Origin: Corynebacterium rouxii
GTDB lineage: Bacteria; Actinomycetota; Actinomycetes; Mycobacteriales; Mycobacteriaceae
Length of the DNA stretch: 64,000 nucleotides
Assembly (NCBI RefSeq): GCF_902702935.1
Contig: NZ_LR738855.1
Coordinates: 2,170,001 to 2,234,000 of the forward strand
Direction: 5' to 3'
Under the pieces are notes generated by a model. It was given only the letters and a program-made list of their open reading frames with translations. It had not been told where the DNA came from and made no database searches. Each line of letters starts with the position of its first letter. Within the stretch, counting starts at the first letter, position 1. The translations under genes were made by a program, and so were the position numbers. Below, in pieces: positions 57,064 through 64,000 of this stretch.

Positions 57064-58746
57064 TTAGGAACAGGTCACGATAGGTGACGGGTCATACACC
57101 GTGGTCTTTGTCTCACGAGAGATCTCCGAACCAGAAAGCGAACGAATAATACGAGTATCGCTGGTGGTAAAGCCCTGAGCACCCGAAGACGCGGCACAAT
57201 CCGGCCCAGAGAGCGTGATCGGACGCGGTGGCGTGTAGTTCCAACGACCACCATTAATCGACTCCACATTCACCGTTTTCACACCAGTGAGCTGCACCGT
57301 TACCGAGCCGCCACCGGCAGAGGTGACAATGCGAACAGGATACGGTGAGGTGTTTTTAAACTGCAGATCAATAGCACCCTCAAACACGGTTGCCTCACGT
57401 CCCGCAGGATAACGCGAGATGTAATAGCTGTGCGCGGTATGGGCAACATCCTCCATACCAGCGAAGTAGGCGGCGTTATACAAAGTGGTAGCGAACTGGC
57501 TAATGCCACCGCCAACGGCCTTGTCCGAGTGTCCGTTGAGAATAATGCCGGACTCCACAAAACCCTGCGCGGTTCCACGCGGACCCGTGTAACCGTTCAG
57601 GGAGAACGTATCGCCTGGGGCCACGATGGCACCGTTGACCATTTGGGCAACGCGTGCGATGTTAATGCCGGATGCCTGAGAATACCCTCCAGTGGTAAAT
57701 TCGCCGACTACTTGGTCAAAGGTCGCAGACTCTGCCTGCTCGGTGGTAAAGGTTGCTGGCTCATCGGTGTACGCCACATCAAAGGTGCGGCCGTCTTTAC
57801 CGGTCACACGCTTATCAAAGTGCTCCAGCGTCTTGTCCCATTCGATTCGCACACCATCCTTGTGCGGGATCACGGTCTTGGCCGAACCTAAGAATTGGAT
57901 GTCGGCGTTTCTCCGCTGTACCTCGGTCACATTGAGCGTCTCATTGAGAATCGCACGTGCGGCATCGGTGTTCACGGCGACGCGGAACTTCTTACCATCG
58001 GGTTCAAAGGTGACTACCTCGCCCATGCGCGTGGGCTCAATAACACCATCGATTTTGTCGCGGCCATGCGCCACGATGGGACTGCTCACCGCGGCTTCTG
58101 CCGCAGGGCGTGCCTCTTCAACAGCGGACTCACCGATACGTGGCTTAGTCACCTTCGGGTCAACGCTTACTCCCTCAGGGTGTAGCCACGAGGAGACAAC
58201 AGCCTTATCTAGCTCTTTTTTATCCAGCTCTTGGCCGTTAACAGCTGGAATGACTTCCACTTTTCCGTCGGTAAGACGAATAGCGGCATCGGCGGGTGCT
58301 GGGCTGAGCTCTTTTTGTACGCGCTCTAGCTCAGGGATGAGCTTAGAATCATCGCGCTCGGAGACAATCTCTACCTCATGAGTAGTAAAGAAGCTGCTCA
58401 GACGGGTAAAGGGGTTGGCGGATTGCTTACCGGCAGCGCGGATTGTCTCGTTCCAATCCACGCTCAGTCCTGCAGCCTCTGGGGAGAAAGTAGCTGTGCG
58501 CTCGCCAGCAGTGACGGTGACCTGATCGGTCAATTTCAGTTGCTTTTGCAGGGTGGAGATGGCATCTTCTCTGGTCATTCCACCAATCGCGATGCCACCC
58601 ACAGTTGTGCCACGAGGCACTTCGCCTTGCGACGTCACGTAGTCAGCGCCGTATGCGATACCGCCGAGAACTCCCAGCCCTAGGATCACACCCGCACTAA
58701 ACTTGGCTACTTTCTTAGAACTCACCTGACCCAATTTAGTGCACAC
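57064..58746 (-). CDS. VanW family cell-wall protein
   Basis: The protein (560 residues if GTG 58746 is used; a GTG eight codons later, VSSKK, is also possible) has one N-terminal helix, VILGLGVLGGIAYGADYV. Two putative peptidoglycan-binding repeats (about 60-330, PRGTTVGGIAIGGMTREDA) precede the VanW domain (about 350-490) with GGGISQFATTLYNAAYFAGM. A beta-rich end carries two Cys (CAASSG and VTCS). VanW genes accompany vancomycin clusters, but chromosomal actinobacterial members are of unknown role. The setting beside NagZ-like GH3 and AftD supports a wall function. Confidence 0.87.
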   Translation of the reverse strand: MCTKLGQVSSKKVAKFSAGVILGLGVLGGIAYGADYVTSQGEVPRGTTVGGIAIGGMTREDAISTLQKQLKLTDQVTVTAGERTATFSPEAAGLSVDWNETIRAAGKQSANPFTRLSSFFTTHEVEIVSERDDSKLIPELERVQKELSPAPADAAIRLTDGKVEVIPAVNGQELDKKELDKAVVSSWLHPEGVSVDPKVTKPRIGESAVEEARPAAEAAVSSPIVAHGRDKIDGVIEPTRMGEVVTFEPDGKKFRVAVNTDAARAILNETLNVTEVQRRNADIQFLGSAKTVIPHKDGVRIEWDKTLEHFDKRVTGKDGRTFDVAYTDEPATFTTEQAESATFDQVVGEFTTGGYSQASGINIARVAQMVNGAIVAPGDTFSLNGYTGPRGTAQGFVESGIILNGHSDKAVGGGISQFATTLYNAAYFAGMEDVAHTAHSYYISRYPAGREATVFEGAIDLQFKNTSPYPVRIVTSAGGGSVTVQLTGVKTVNVESINGGRWNYTPPRPITLSGPDCAASSGAQGFTTSDTRIIRSLSGSEISRETKTTVYDPSPIVTCS

Positions 58747-58751
58747 AGGCC

Positions 58752-59906
58752 CTAGCCTGCGACTCGCGCAACTGAAGCCTTAAACTGTTCAACCGGATAA
58801 CGCCCCTCTGATACCGCAGTAACAGTGGCATCAATGGCTTCGACCAAGCCCGCAGTACTTACCCACAGTGCCTGATCAGCACCCGCTGCTAGAGCTGCTG
58901 GTACCGCCTGCACAGTGGGCATTAATGAGGTAACCGCACCCATGGTCAAATCATCGGTGTAAATCACGCCACTAAAAGGTTGACCACCAGGATACGAGCC
59001 GGAACGCAACAACTGGTACGCAGCTGGATTGATCGTCGACGGAGTTTCTGGAGCACCCAACCCCGGAACAATCATGTGTCCTACCATCACGCCTGCACCA
59101 GCGACTGGCACCTTGCCATACGGGATCAGATCGAGCTTTTCTAGCTCAGCCAATGGTGGGGTGTGTACCTGTGCGGTGTGCGAGTCGCCGCTAGCACGCC
59201 CATGCCCTGGGAAGTGCTTGAGTACGGGACGCACCCCGGCATCAGACATTCCTTGGGCGAATGCGGTGGCGTAGGTGGCGTCGATAAGCGGATCGGGGCT
59301 AAATGCGCGATCCCCAACCACTTCAAGACCGGCTTCAATATCGACCACCGGCGCAAAGTTCACATTAATACCATGTGCGAACAAGGAACGACCCATGTCA
59401 TAGGCCATTCCGCGCACCTGCTCTGGGGTCATGGTTTGCGCCATCACCTGCGGGGATGGGAAATCGCCCAGGATCCCGCGGTGACGTAGCACGCGGCCAC
59501 CTTCAAAGTCGATGGCCACAGACAGCGGACGCCCCGCTATTCGATGCAGCTCCGCAATATCGCGACCTGGGGTGGTCAAGATCTGGGGGTCCGTTCCCGA
59601 ACCGATAAAAATTCCGCCGGCACCTTGTTGGATAGCAAAGAGGGCATCGTCGAAATTGCCCACGCCCACCATCATCAAGCTGGCGGCATCCTTGCGCAGC
59701 TGCACTGGGTCTAAGGCAACAGCCTGCGGCGTTGACGACGTTGCCGACGAGGGCTGCTCAGACTGCGACGCAGTAGTAGTTGAGGTAGTAGAGCTTGGCG
59801 CAGCCTGTTGCGAGGAGTCCTGCGAGCAAGAGCTCAGCATGCTGGCGGCAACAACGGTGCCAAGAATCAGCGAGGCGGGTGTGAAAACGCGGCGTAGGTT
59901 ATCCAT
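58752..59906 (-). CDS. nagZ: Beta-N-acetylhexosaminidase lipoprotein (GH3, NagZ-like)
   Basis: The 384-residue protein has a signal ending in the lipobox MLSSC (lipidated Cys near residue 28) and a Ser/Thr/Gln-rich linker to about 65. A single GH3 barrel follows. The family motifs are KHFPGHGRASGDSHTAQVHT near 235, the catalytic acid/base loop of NagZ enzymes, and IYTDDLTMGAV near 315, with the Asp nucleophile in DDL. It removes N-acetylglucosamine from muropeptides, here outside the membrane as in other Gram-positive forms. It begins close to the divergent DUF2613 gene. Confidence 0.92.
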   Translation of the reverse strand: MDNLRRVFTPASLILGTVVAASMLSSCSQDSSQQAAPSSTTSTTTASQSEQPSSATSSTPQAVALDPVQLRKDAASLMMVGVGNFDDALFAIQQGAGGIFIGSGTDPQILTTPGRDIAELHRIAGRPLSVAIDFEGGRVLRHRGILGDFPSPQVMAQTMTPEQVRGMAYDMGRSLFAHGINVNFAPVVDIEAGLEVVGDRAFSPDPLIDATYATAFAQGMSDAGVRPVLKHFPGHGRASGDSHTAQVHTPPLAELEKLDLIPYGKVPVAGAGVMVGHMIVPGLGAPETPSTINPAAYQLLRSGSYPGGQPFSGVIYTDDLTMGAVTSLMPTVQAVPAALAAGADQALWVSTAGLVEAIDATVTAVSEGRYPVEQFKASVARVAG

Positions 59907-59940
59907 TACCTATCTAGTAAACCACGCTAGAGTAGTGCGC

Positions 59941-60129
59941 ATGGCCTTTGATTCCGATTCCTTGAACCGACGCACCCTTGGACCGGCAGTTGCCAGCGCT
60001 GTTTTAGGGATCGCACTCGGCGTTGTTGCCGTAATCGGCGCGTCCATGTTGGACTCCTCACCACAAGGAACACATGTCAGCTCTGACGATGCTCTTCTAG
60101 GCGACCCAGAATACGGGTCCCGCAACTAA
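59941..60129 (+). CDS. Small DUF2613 membrane protein
   Basis: The 62-residue protein MAFDSDSLNRRTLGPAVASA has one helix (GPAVASAVLGIALGVVAVIG) and an acidic tail ending DPEYGSRN. Its TAA is immediately followed by the aftD ATG (TAAATG). Such small proteins sit upstream of aftD in several Corynebacteriales. It may be a subunit or assembly factor for the transferase, inferred from context only. Confidence 0.85.
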   Translation: MAFDSDSLNRRTLGPAVASAVLGIALGVVAVIGASMLDSSPQGTHVSSDDALLGDPEYGSRN

Positions 60130-63100
60130 ATGCCACACCTCCTAGGCTGGATGCTGGCCGCCCTCTTCAGCTTCCTACAACCGTGGGGACTTATCGCAGC
60201 CGACACCAAACACGATCTTGTGGCTAATCCCCGCCAGTTTCTTGGCGGCGCACTCCACGCCTGGAGCGACACGTTCCCCTTGGGCCAAGTACAAAACCAA
60301 GCCTATGGGTATTTATTTCCCCACGGGCTTTTCTTCCTCATCACGGATCCGCTACCGGATTGGGTAGCGCAGCGCCTGTGGTGGACCATCGTGCTTGGGG
60401 TGGGATATTCCGGCACCCTGATACTGTTACGTCGTCTCCTCCCCCAGGCCTCCGCCGTAGTCATAATGCTTGCCGCCGGCGCCTACACACTGTCGCCTCG
60501 TATCCTCACCACGCTTACAACGATTTCCTCGGAAGCCTGGGTGGTAGCCCTCGTCCCGTGGATACTCTGGCCGCTTATGCGTCAGAACTTAAAGCGCTGC
60601 CACGTGGCGGCGTCGATAAGCGCCGTAGCATTTTTAGGAGCCGTGAATGCCACCGCCACCCTAGCTGCCTGCGTACCCGCTGGCCTCTACCTTCTTTGCC
60701 ACCGACGCTGGCGACACCTGCTGCTATGGATTGGCGGGGCGATAGCAGTAAGCCTGTGGTGGATCATCCCGCTGCTGGTGCTGGGACGCTATGCGCCGCC
60801 GTTTACCGACTACATCGAAAGCGCGGCGGTCACCACACATTGGCTGAGCATGCCTGAAATCCTGCGTGGTACAACCAGTTGGACTCCCTTCGTCGACATA
60901 GAACGCACCGCCGGCCACGAGCTCGTGGCCAATCCGGTCCTCATCGTGTGCACGCTGGCGGTCGCCGGCCTCGGCATGATCGGGCTACTTCGCGCGCCAC
61001 GATGGTGGACGCTCCTGTTTTTCACCGGCGTGCTCATCATGGGCGGCGCGCACCTTTGCACAGGGCTTCTCGACGGCCCCGGCGCGGCCCTGCGCAACAT
61101 CCACAAGTTCGATCCCCTCGTGCGTTTACCACTGGTTATTGGCTTGGCCTACACGCTTCATTCCCTACAGCTCAAACGTATTCCGGCTGCAGTTCTTGCT
61201 GGGTTGGTAGTACTTGGTTCGGTGGCTCCTGCATGGTCGGGGCAGTTGCTCCCCCAAGGGGCCTACCGTGAAGTGCCGCAGTATTGGAAGCAGGCAGCGG
61301 AGCTAATTAATCGCGAAGGTGCTCATACCCGCACGCTGGTGCTGCCTGCGGCAAATTTTGCGCGCCAAACTTGGGGATGGACGCGCGATGAACCCTTGCA
61401 GCCGTTGTTGCAGGTGCCGTGGGTGGCGCGCGACGCGGTGCCGCTGGTACCGCCGGAGGCCATCCGCGGACTTGATGGTGTGTTGAGTGCTGTTGATAAA
61501 GGTGCCGTGGATCATCTCGGTGATCAGTTACGAAGAATCGGCGTAGGCATCGTGGTCATCCGTCACGATCTCGTGGCACCACACAGTGGGGACGCGACCT
61601 TAACCATGATGCGTTCGGAGTTTCCCGACCTAGAGGTGCACACGTTTGGTTCGGGGAAAGAGCGTGTCGACGTAGCCATCCTTGACCGCCAGGCCCACGG
61701 GTATCTCACAAACAAACTCACCCGTGTTGCCGGTGGTGGTGAGGCATTAAGCCTGCTTGGCCCCGGTGATTTTATCCTCAGCGACTCCGACGCAGAGATC
61801 GTCACTGACACCCCGATGTTGGCCGCCCGTAATTATGGTGCCGCCCGTCGTGCGATCTCGGCGCCGCTTGCTACCGAAGCTGAGGGCAATGACGTAGGTA
61901 ACCCCGTGCGCGATTACCCATCGACTGCTCGCCCCACGCGCATAGTAGAACGCGGTGGGCACGTAGTGGCCTCGTCATCGGCCGCAGACGCTACCGCTTT
62001 TGGTGGGGCAGACCCCACAAGATCCATCACCGCAGCCGTTGACAACGACCCTGATACCGCATGGTTTGCAGCTCCAGGAGATCACCATCCGTGGCTTGAG
62101 TTGCAGGCGGAATCTGCCAACCCCATATTAGTTTTACGCACCACCGGCCGGGCCGAAAATGTACGTATTTCCAGCAATGGTGCTTATATTGAGCGTTACA
62201 TTCGTCCTGGAGTTCCAGAGACAATCCATGTACCAGGCGGAGCGACGGATCGTGTACGTATTCAGGTAGCTCCTTTAGTAGGCATTGCTTCTGCGCAGCT
62301 TATCGACGCCCCCATCACTCGGATCCCTACTGTCCCCCCAGCAGGAATAAATGCGCATACTTTTATTTTTCAAAAAGTGATGATAGATACTGGTCTACTT
62401 CAACGTCGGTTTTCAACTCGGCGCAGCATTAATGCTGTGGTTTCTTCTTCTCACTGCGAACGCGACATCATTATCGATGCAGCTAAATACCCGTGTGGGC
62501 ACACAGTACAGTTATCTGCGGGAGACCATGAAATTACTACTCGTGCCGACTGGGTACGGCTCGAAGCAGCCCATGCGGAACAGGTAAATAGTGGCAAGTC
62601 AAGGATCTTGGCAACAACCCAAGCAGCCAATGATGGGATGCGAGCCTTCATCGGTGGATTGGAATTGGAACCAGTTACTATCAACGCAGGTAGTCAAGGC
62701 TTTATCATCCCCGATCAGTTATCGGAGATAAACATCGATGACATTCAACTGAGCTTTGCTGGCGAACAGCCTTATCGCTTAGGTTTATTAGTAGGATTTA
62801 TTATTGCGATAGCCACAATTGGGTGGTGCATATCTTCTTGCTTTACGCAAAATAAGCACCTGGAACAATTAGAAAAGGTTGACACAAACTCACCCAATTT
62901 ACCATTGCCACCGTTTCTACTGATTCCAACTTTAGGTTCGGCGGCCGTACTTACCAGCTGCGGCTGGTTAGGACTACTCATAGCTGCAACAACTGCATTT
63001 TTATGCAGACTTAACTATATTCGTTCTGTTGAAATTATCGCCGTATGCAGTGTTATTGCGGCTATGTGGATGGCGCGCGCCCCATGGCCCAGCGATCACT

Positions 63101-63195
63101 ACACAACCGCAACACAATGGGCTGCTTTTATCATCTCAGCAGCACTTGGGGCGTTATTTGTTAACGGCCCAAGATCGCACGAAGCGGACCACTAA
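60130..63195 (+). CDS. aftD: Alpha-(1->3)-arabinofuranosyltransferase AftD
   Basis: The 1,021-residue protein begins MPHLLGWMLAALFSFLQPWG. It has about 11 helices to residue 420, as in GT-C glycosyltransferases, with the early DTKHDLVANPRQFL loop carrying the expected acidic residues. Residues about 430-880 are extracytoplasmic and include a discoidin-like carbohydrate-binding module (DNDPDTAWFAAPGDHHPWLE). Two to four helices close the chain. AftD adds arabinofuranose from decaprenyl-phosphate to arabinogalactan and lipoarabinomannan. It is shorter than the about 1,400-residue mycobacterial form. The 3' end overlaps the convergent surface gene by 35 bases. Confidence 0.92.
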   Translation: MPHLLGWMLAALFSFLQPWGLIAADTKHDLVANPRQFLGGALHAWSDTFPLGQVQNQAYGYLFPHGLFFLITDPLPDWVAQRLWWTIVLGVGYSGTLILLRRLLPQASAVVIMLAAGAYTLSPRILTTLTTISSEAWVVALVPWILWPLMRQNLKRCHVAASISAVAFLGAVNATATLAACVPAGLYLLCHRRWRHLLLWIGGAIAVSLWWIIPLLVLGRYAPPFTDYIESAAVTTHWLSMPEILRGTTSWTPFVDIERTAGHELVANPVLIVCTLAVAGLGMIGLLRAPRWWTLLFFTGVLIMGGAHLCTGLLDGPGAALRNIHKFDPLVRLPLVIGLAYTLHSLQLKRIPAAVLAGLVVLGSVAPAWSGQLLPQGAYREVPQYWKQAAELINREGAHTRTLVLPAANFARQTWGWTRDEPLQPLLQVPWVARDAVPLVPPEAIRGLDGVLSAVDKGAVDHLGDQLRRIGVGIVVIRHDLVAPHSGDATLTMMRSEFPDLEVHTFGSGKERVDVAILDRQAHGYLTNKLTRVAGGGEALSLLGPGDFILSDSDAEIVTDTPMLAARNYGAARRAISAPLATEAEGNDVGNPVRDYPSTARPTRIVERGGHVVASSSAADATAFGGADPTRSITAAVDNDPDTAWFAAPGDHHPWLELQAESANPILVLRTTGRAENVRISSNGAYIERYIRPGVPETIHVPGGATDRVRIQVAPLVGIASAQLIDAPITRIPTVPPAGINAHTFIFQKVMIDTGLLQRRFSTRRSINAVVSSSHCERDIIIDAAKYPCGHTVQLSAGDHEITTRADWVRLEAAHAEQVNSGKSRILATTQAANDGMRAFIGGLELEPVTINAGSQGFIIPDQLSEINIDDIQLSFAGEQPYRLGLLVGFIIAIATIGWCISSCFTQNKHLEQLEKVDTNSPNLPLPPFLLIPTLGSAAVLTSCGWLGLLIAATTAFLCRLNYIRSVEIIAVCSVIAAMWMARAPWPSDHYTTATQWAAFIISAALGALFVNGPRSHEADH

Positions 63196-63805
63196 GAAGA
63201 AAACCCGCAACTACTGTAATGAGACCAACGACTACACCAACAACCGGTAATACCCAGGAAGGCAGGCCCTTTTGCGCAGTATTGCCTGGATCTGCATTTT
63301 CTTCCTGCTGCTGCCCCAAAGACTGATCCGCCGATTGATCTTGCTGCATCGGCTCTTTTTCGTCTTTAGAATTAACTACCGTGACCGTAAGTTTGGCACT
63401 ACTCCCTGATTTTAGAAAACCACTAGTGTAGAGCGATAAATCAAAGTGATGCTGCCCAGGGGTTGCATTAGATTTGGCTTCTACTGTCACATTTCCGGTA
63501 AAAGGATCAACGGTCGCTATAACACCTTGGTTGTCATTATGAATGACTACTTGATGCCCCTCTGGGGTTATCCATATGGTGCTGCTTCGAGGAATCGGCT
63601 GCGCAGTATTTAACACAGTGACTGTGCTACCAGCTTTGACCATTTTATCCGTCTCATAGACTGGTTTATACCCTTGGCTTACTGCACTAGTCTTCTCAAC
63701 CGATGGAGATGGAGCTGCTTGAGCTGGTACTGAAAAACTAGTTACTGCAGTAGCAACGGCACAACTTATGGCTAGGAGCGTGCGCGAACTTTTTCGAACG
63801 TTCAT
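63161..63805 (-). CDS. Secreted surface protein with C-terminal membrane anchor ending LGR
   Basis: The 214-residue protein has a signal peptide ending VPAQAAPSP and a beta-rich domain (about 45-150; YETDKMVKAGSTVTVLN, then VDPFTGNVTVEAKSNATPG) similar to Rib/alpha-like repeats of adhesins. A Gln/Asp-rich linker leads to a last helix, WVLPVVGVVVGLITVVAGFL, that ends SGPLRAILGR. No LPxTG is present. The ending parallels the coiled-coil protein at 17286 (FMPAIAKFLGR). Both would be held by a C-terminal helix with a short basic cytosolic end. Function unknown; adhesion is plausible. Confidence 0.78.
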   Translation of the reverse strand: MNVRKSSRTLLAISCAVATAVTSFSVPAQAAPSPSVEKTSAVSQGYKPVYETDKMVKAGSTVTVLNTAQPIPRSSTIWITPEGHQVVIHNDNQGVIATVDPFTGNVTVEAKSNATPGQHHFDLSLYTSGFLKSGSSAKLTVTVVNSKDEKEPMQQDQSADQSLGQQQEENADPGNTAQKGLPSWVLPVVGVVVGLITVVAGFLLSGPLRAILGR

Positions 63806-64000
63806 CTAAAGGGTCCTATCGATAAATGAATTAAGAACGCTGTTCTTAAATGAGAGAGTAGAGCCTTCACCCCACTGAAGGACTCCCCAATTGTTTTAGT
63901 AAACAAATCAAACGCTTGCGTCATCTAAGTCGACTCATTAGCGCTGATCCGTTGTTGATAAAAGGCCTTAGCCCTGCCTGAGTGACCACATCGCACCGAA
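63806..64000. promoter_or_regulatory. Upstream region with 19-bp palindrome
   Basis: TTAAGAA-CGCTG-TTCTTAA (63831-63849) is a perfect 7-bp-arm inverted repeat 26 bases before the surface protein ATG, a likely operator or hairpin. A second inverted repeat, CTTCA-CCCCAC-TGAAG, lies at about 63864-63880. No gene is seen to the window edge. Confidence 0.55.

Overview
The window is Corynebacterium chromosome, most like the C. diphtheriae group. Grounds for this are the mid-50s GC impression, the cysIXHDNYZ-type sulphate assimilation order, the arabinogalactan/LAM gene aftD, LysX, HAIR-type heat-shock operators and a 16S-23S-5S operon with an actinobacterial leader. The species is an inference from general knowledge; no database was searched.

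Left part (1-16.7 kb): the 5' end of dnaK (minus strand) lies behind three evenly spaced HspR/HAIR operators. It is followed by a PAS-domain protein, an AI-2E family transporter, and a four-gene peptide/nickel-type ABC importer in which one permease is fused to an ATPase. Next come a PiT phosphate transporter and the sulphate assimilation operon cysI-cysX-cysH-cysD-cysN-cysY-cysZ. That operon carries APS sulphate through APS and sulphite to sulphide. The final gene, cysZ, appears frameshifted at a G7 tract.

Middle (16.7-30.6 kb): an internally deleted ferredoxin-NADP reductase pseudogene is divergent from cysI. After it come a coiled-coil surface protein with 8-residue tandem repeats, a heavily decayed IS3-family element, one rRNA operon (minus strand), and an unusually long one-chain purL. 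A nucleosidase remnant and a second, reduced FprA-like gene follow. Both FprA-like loci carry the inverted repeat CAGAC-N6-GTCTG. This resembles the McbR (methionine/cysteine repressor) operator, and related weaker sites lie in the cysI/fpr spacer and upstream of metE. The sulphur genes may therefore share a regulator.

Right-centre (30.6-44.3 kb): ordinary metabolic and envelope genes. They are a membrane Fe-S oxidoreductase with a Pro-rich tail, a DUF1707 protein, a butanediol-type dehydrogenase, alaT, a YibE/F protein, lysX, an alpha/beta hydrolase, a DUF998 protein, a UDP-glucose dehydrogenase, dcd and tRNA-Gly(CCC).

Accessory zone (44.2-50.2 kb): the 3' end of tRNA-Gly plus adjoining DNA, 262 bp in all, is repeated 3,069 bp downstream with only two differences. 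The pair brackets an AT-rich islet holding a PIN-domain toxin/antitoxin pair and a decayed ABC exporter. A 92-bp palindromic-ended element lies inside each copy and a third time, inverted, at 41021-41112. Beyond the islet are more ruins: a peptide ABC system and an MHS-type MFS transporter.

Right end (50.3-64 kb): a secreted protein plus PrsW protease pair, metE, an MFS remnant, then an envelope cluster: DUF5129, YwiC-like, VanW, NagZ-like GH3 lipoprotein, DUF2613, AftD and a convergent surface protein. The freshest unexplained signals are the tRNA-Gly islet with its 92-bp element, the two reduced FprA genes, and the pair of tail-anchored surface proteins ending in LGR.
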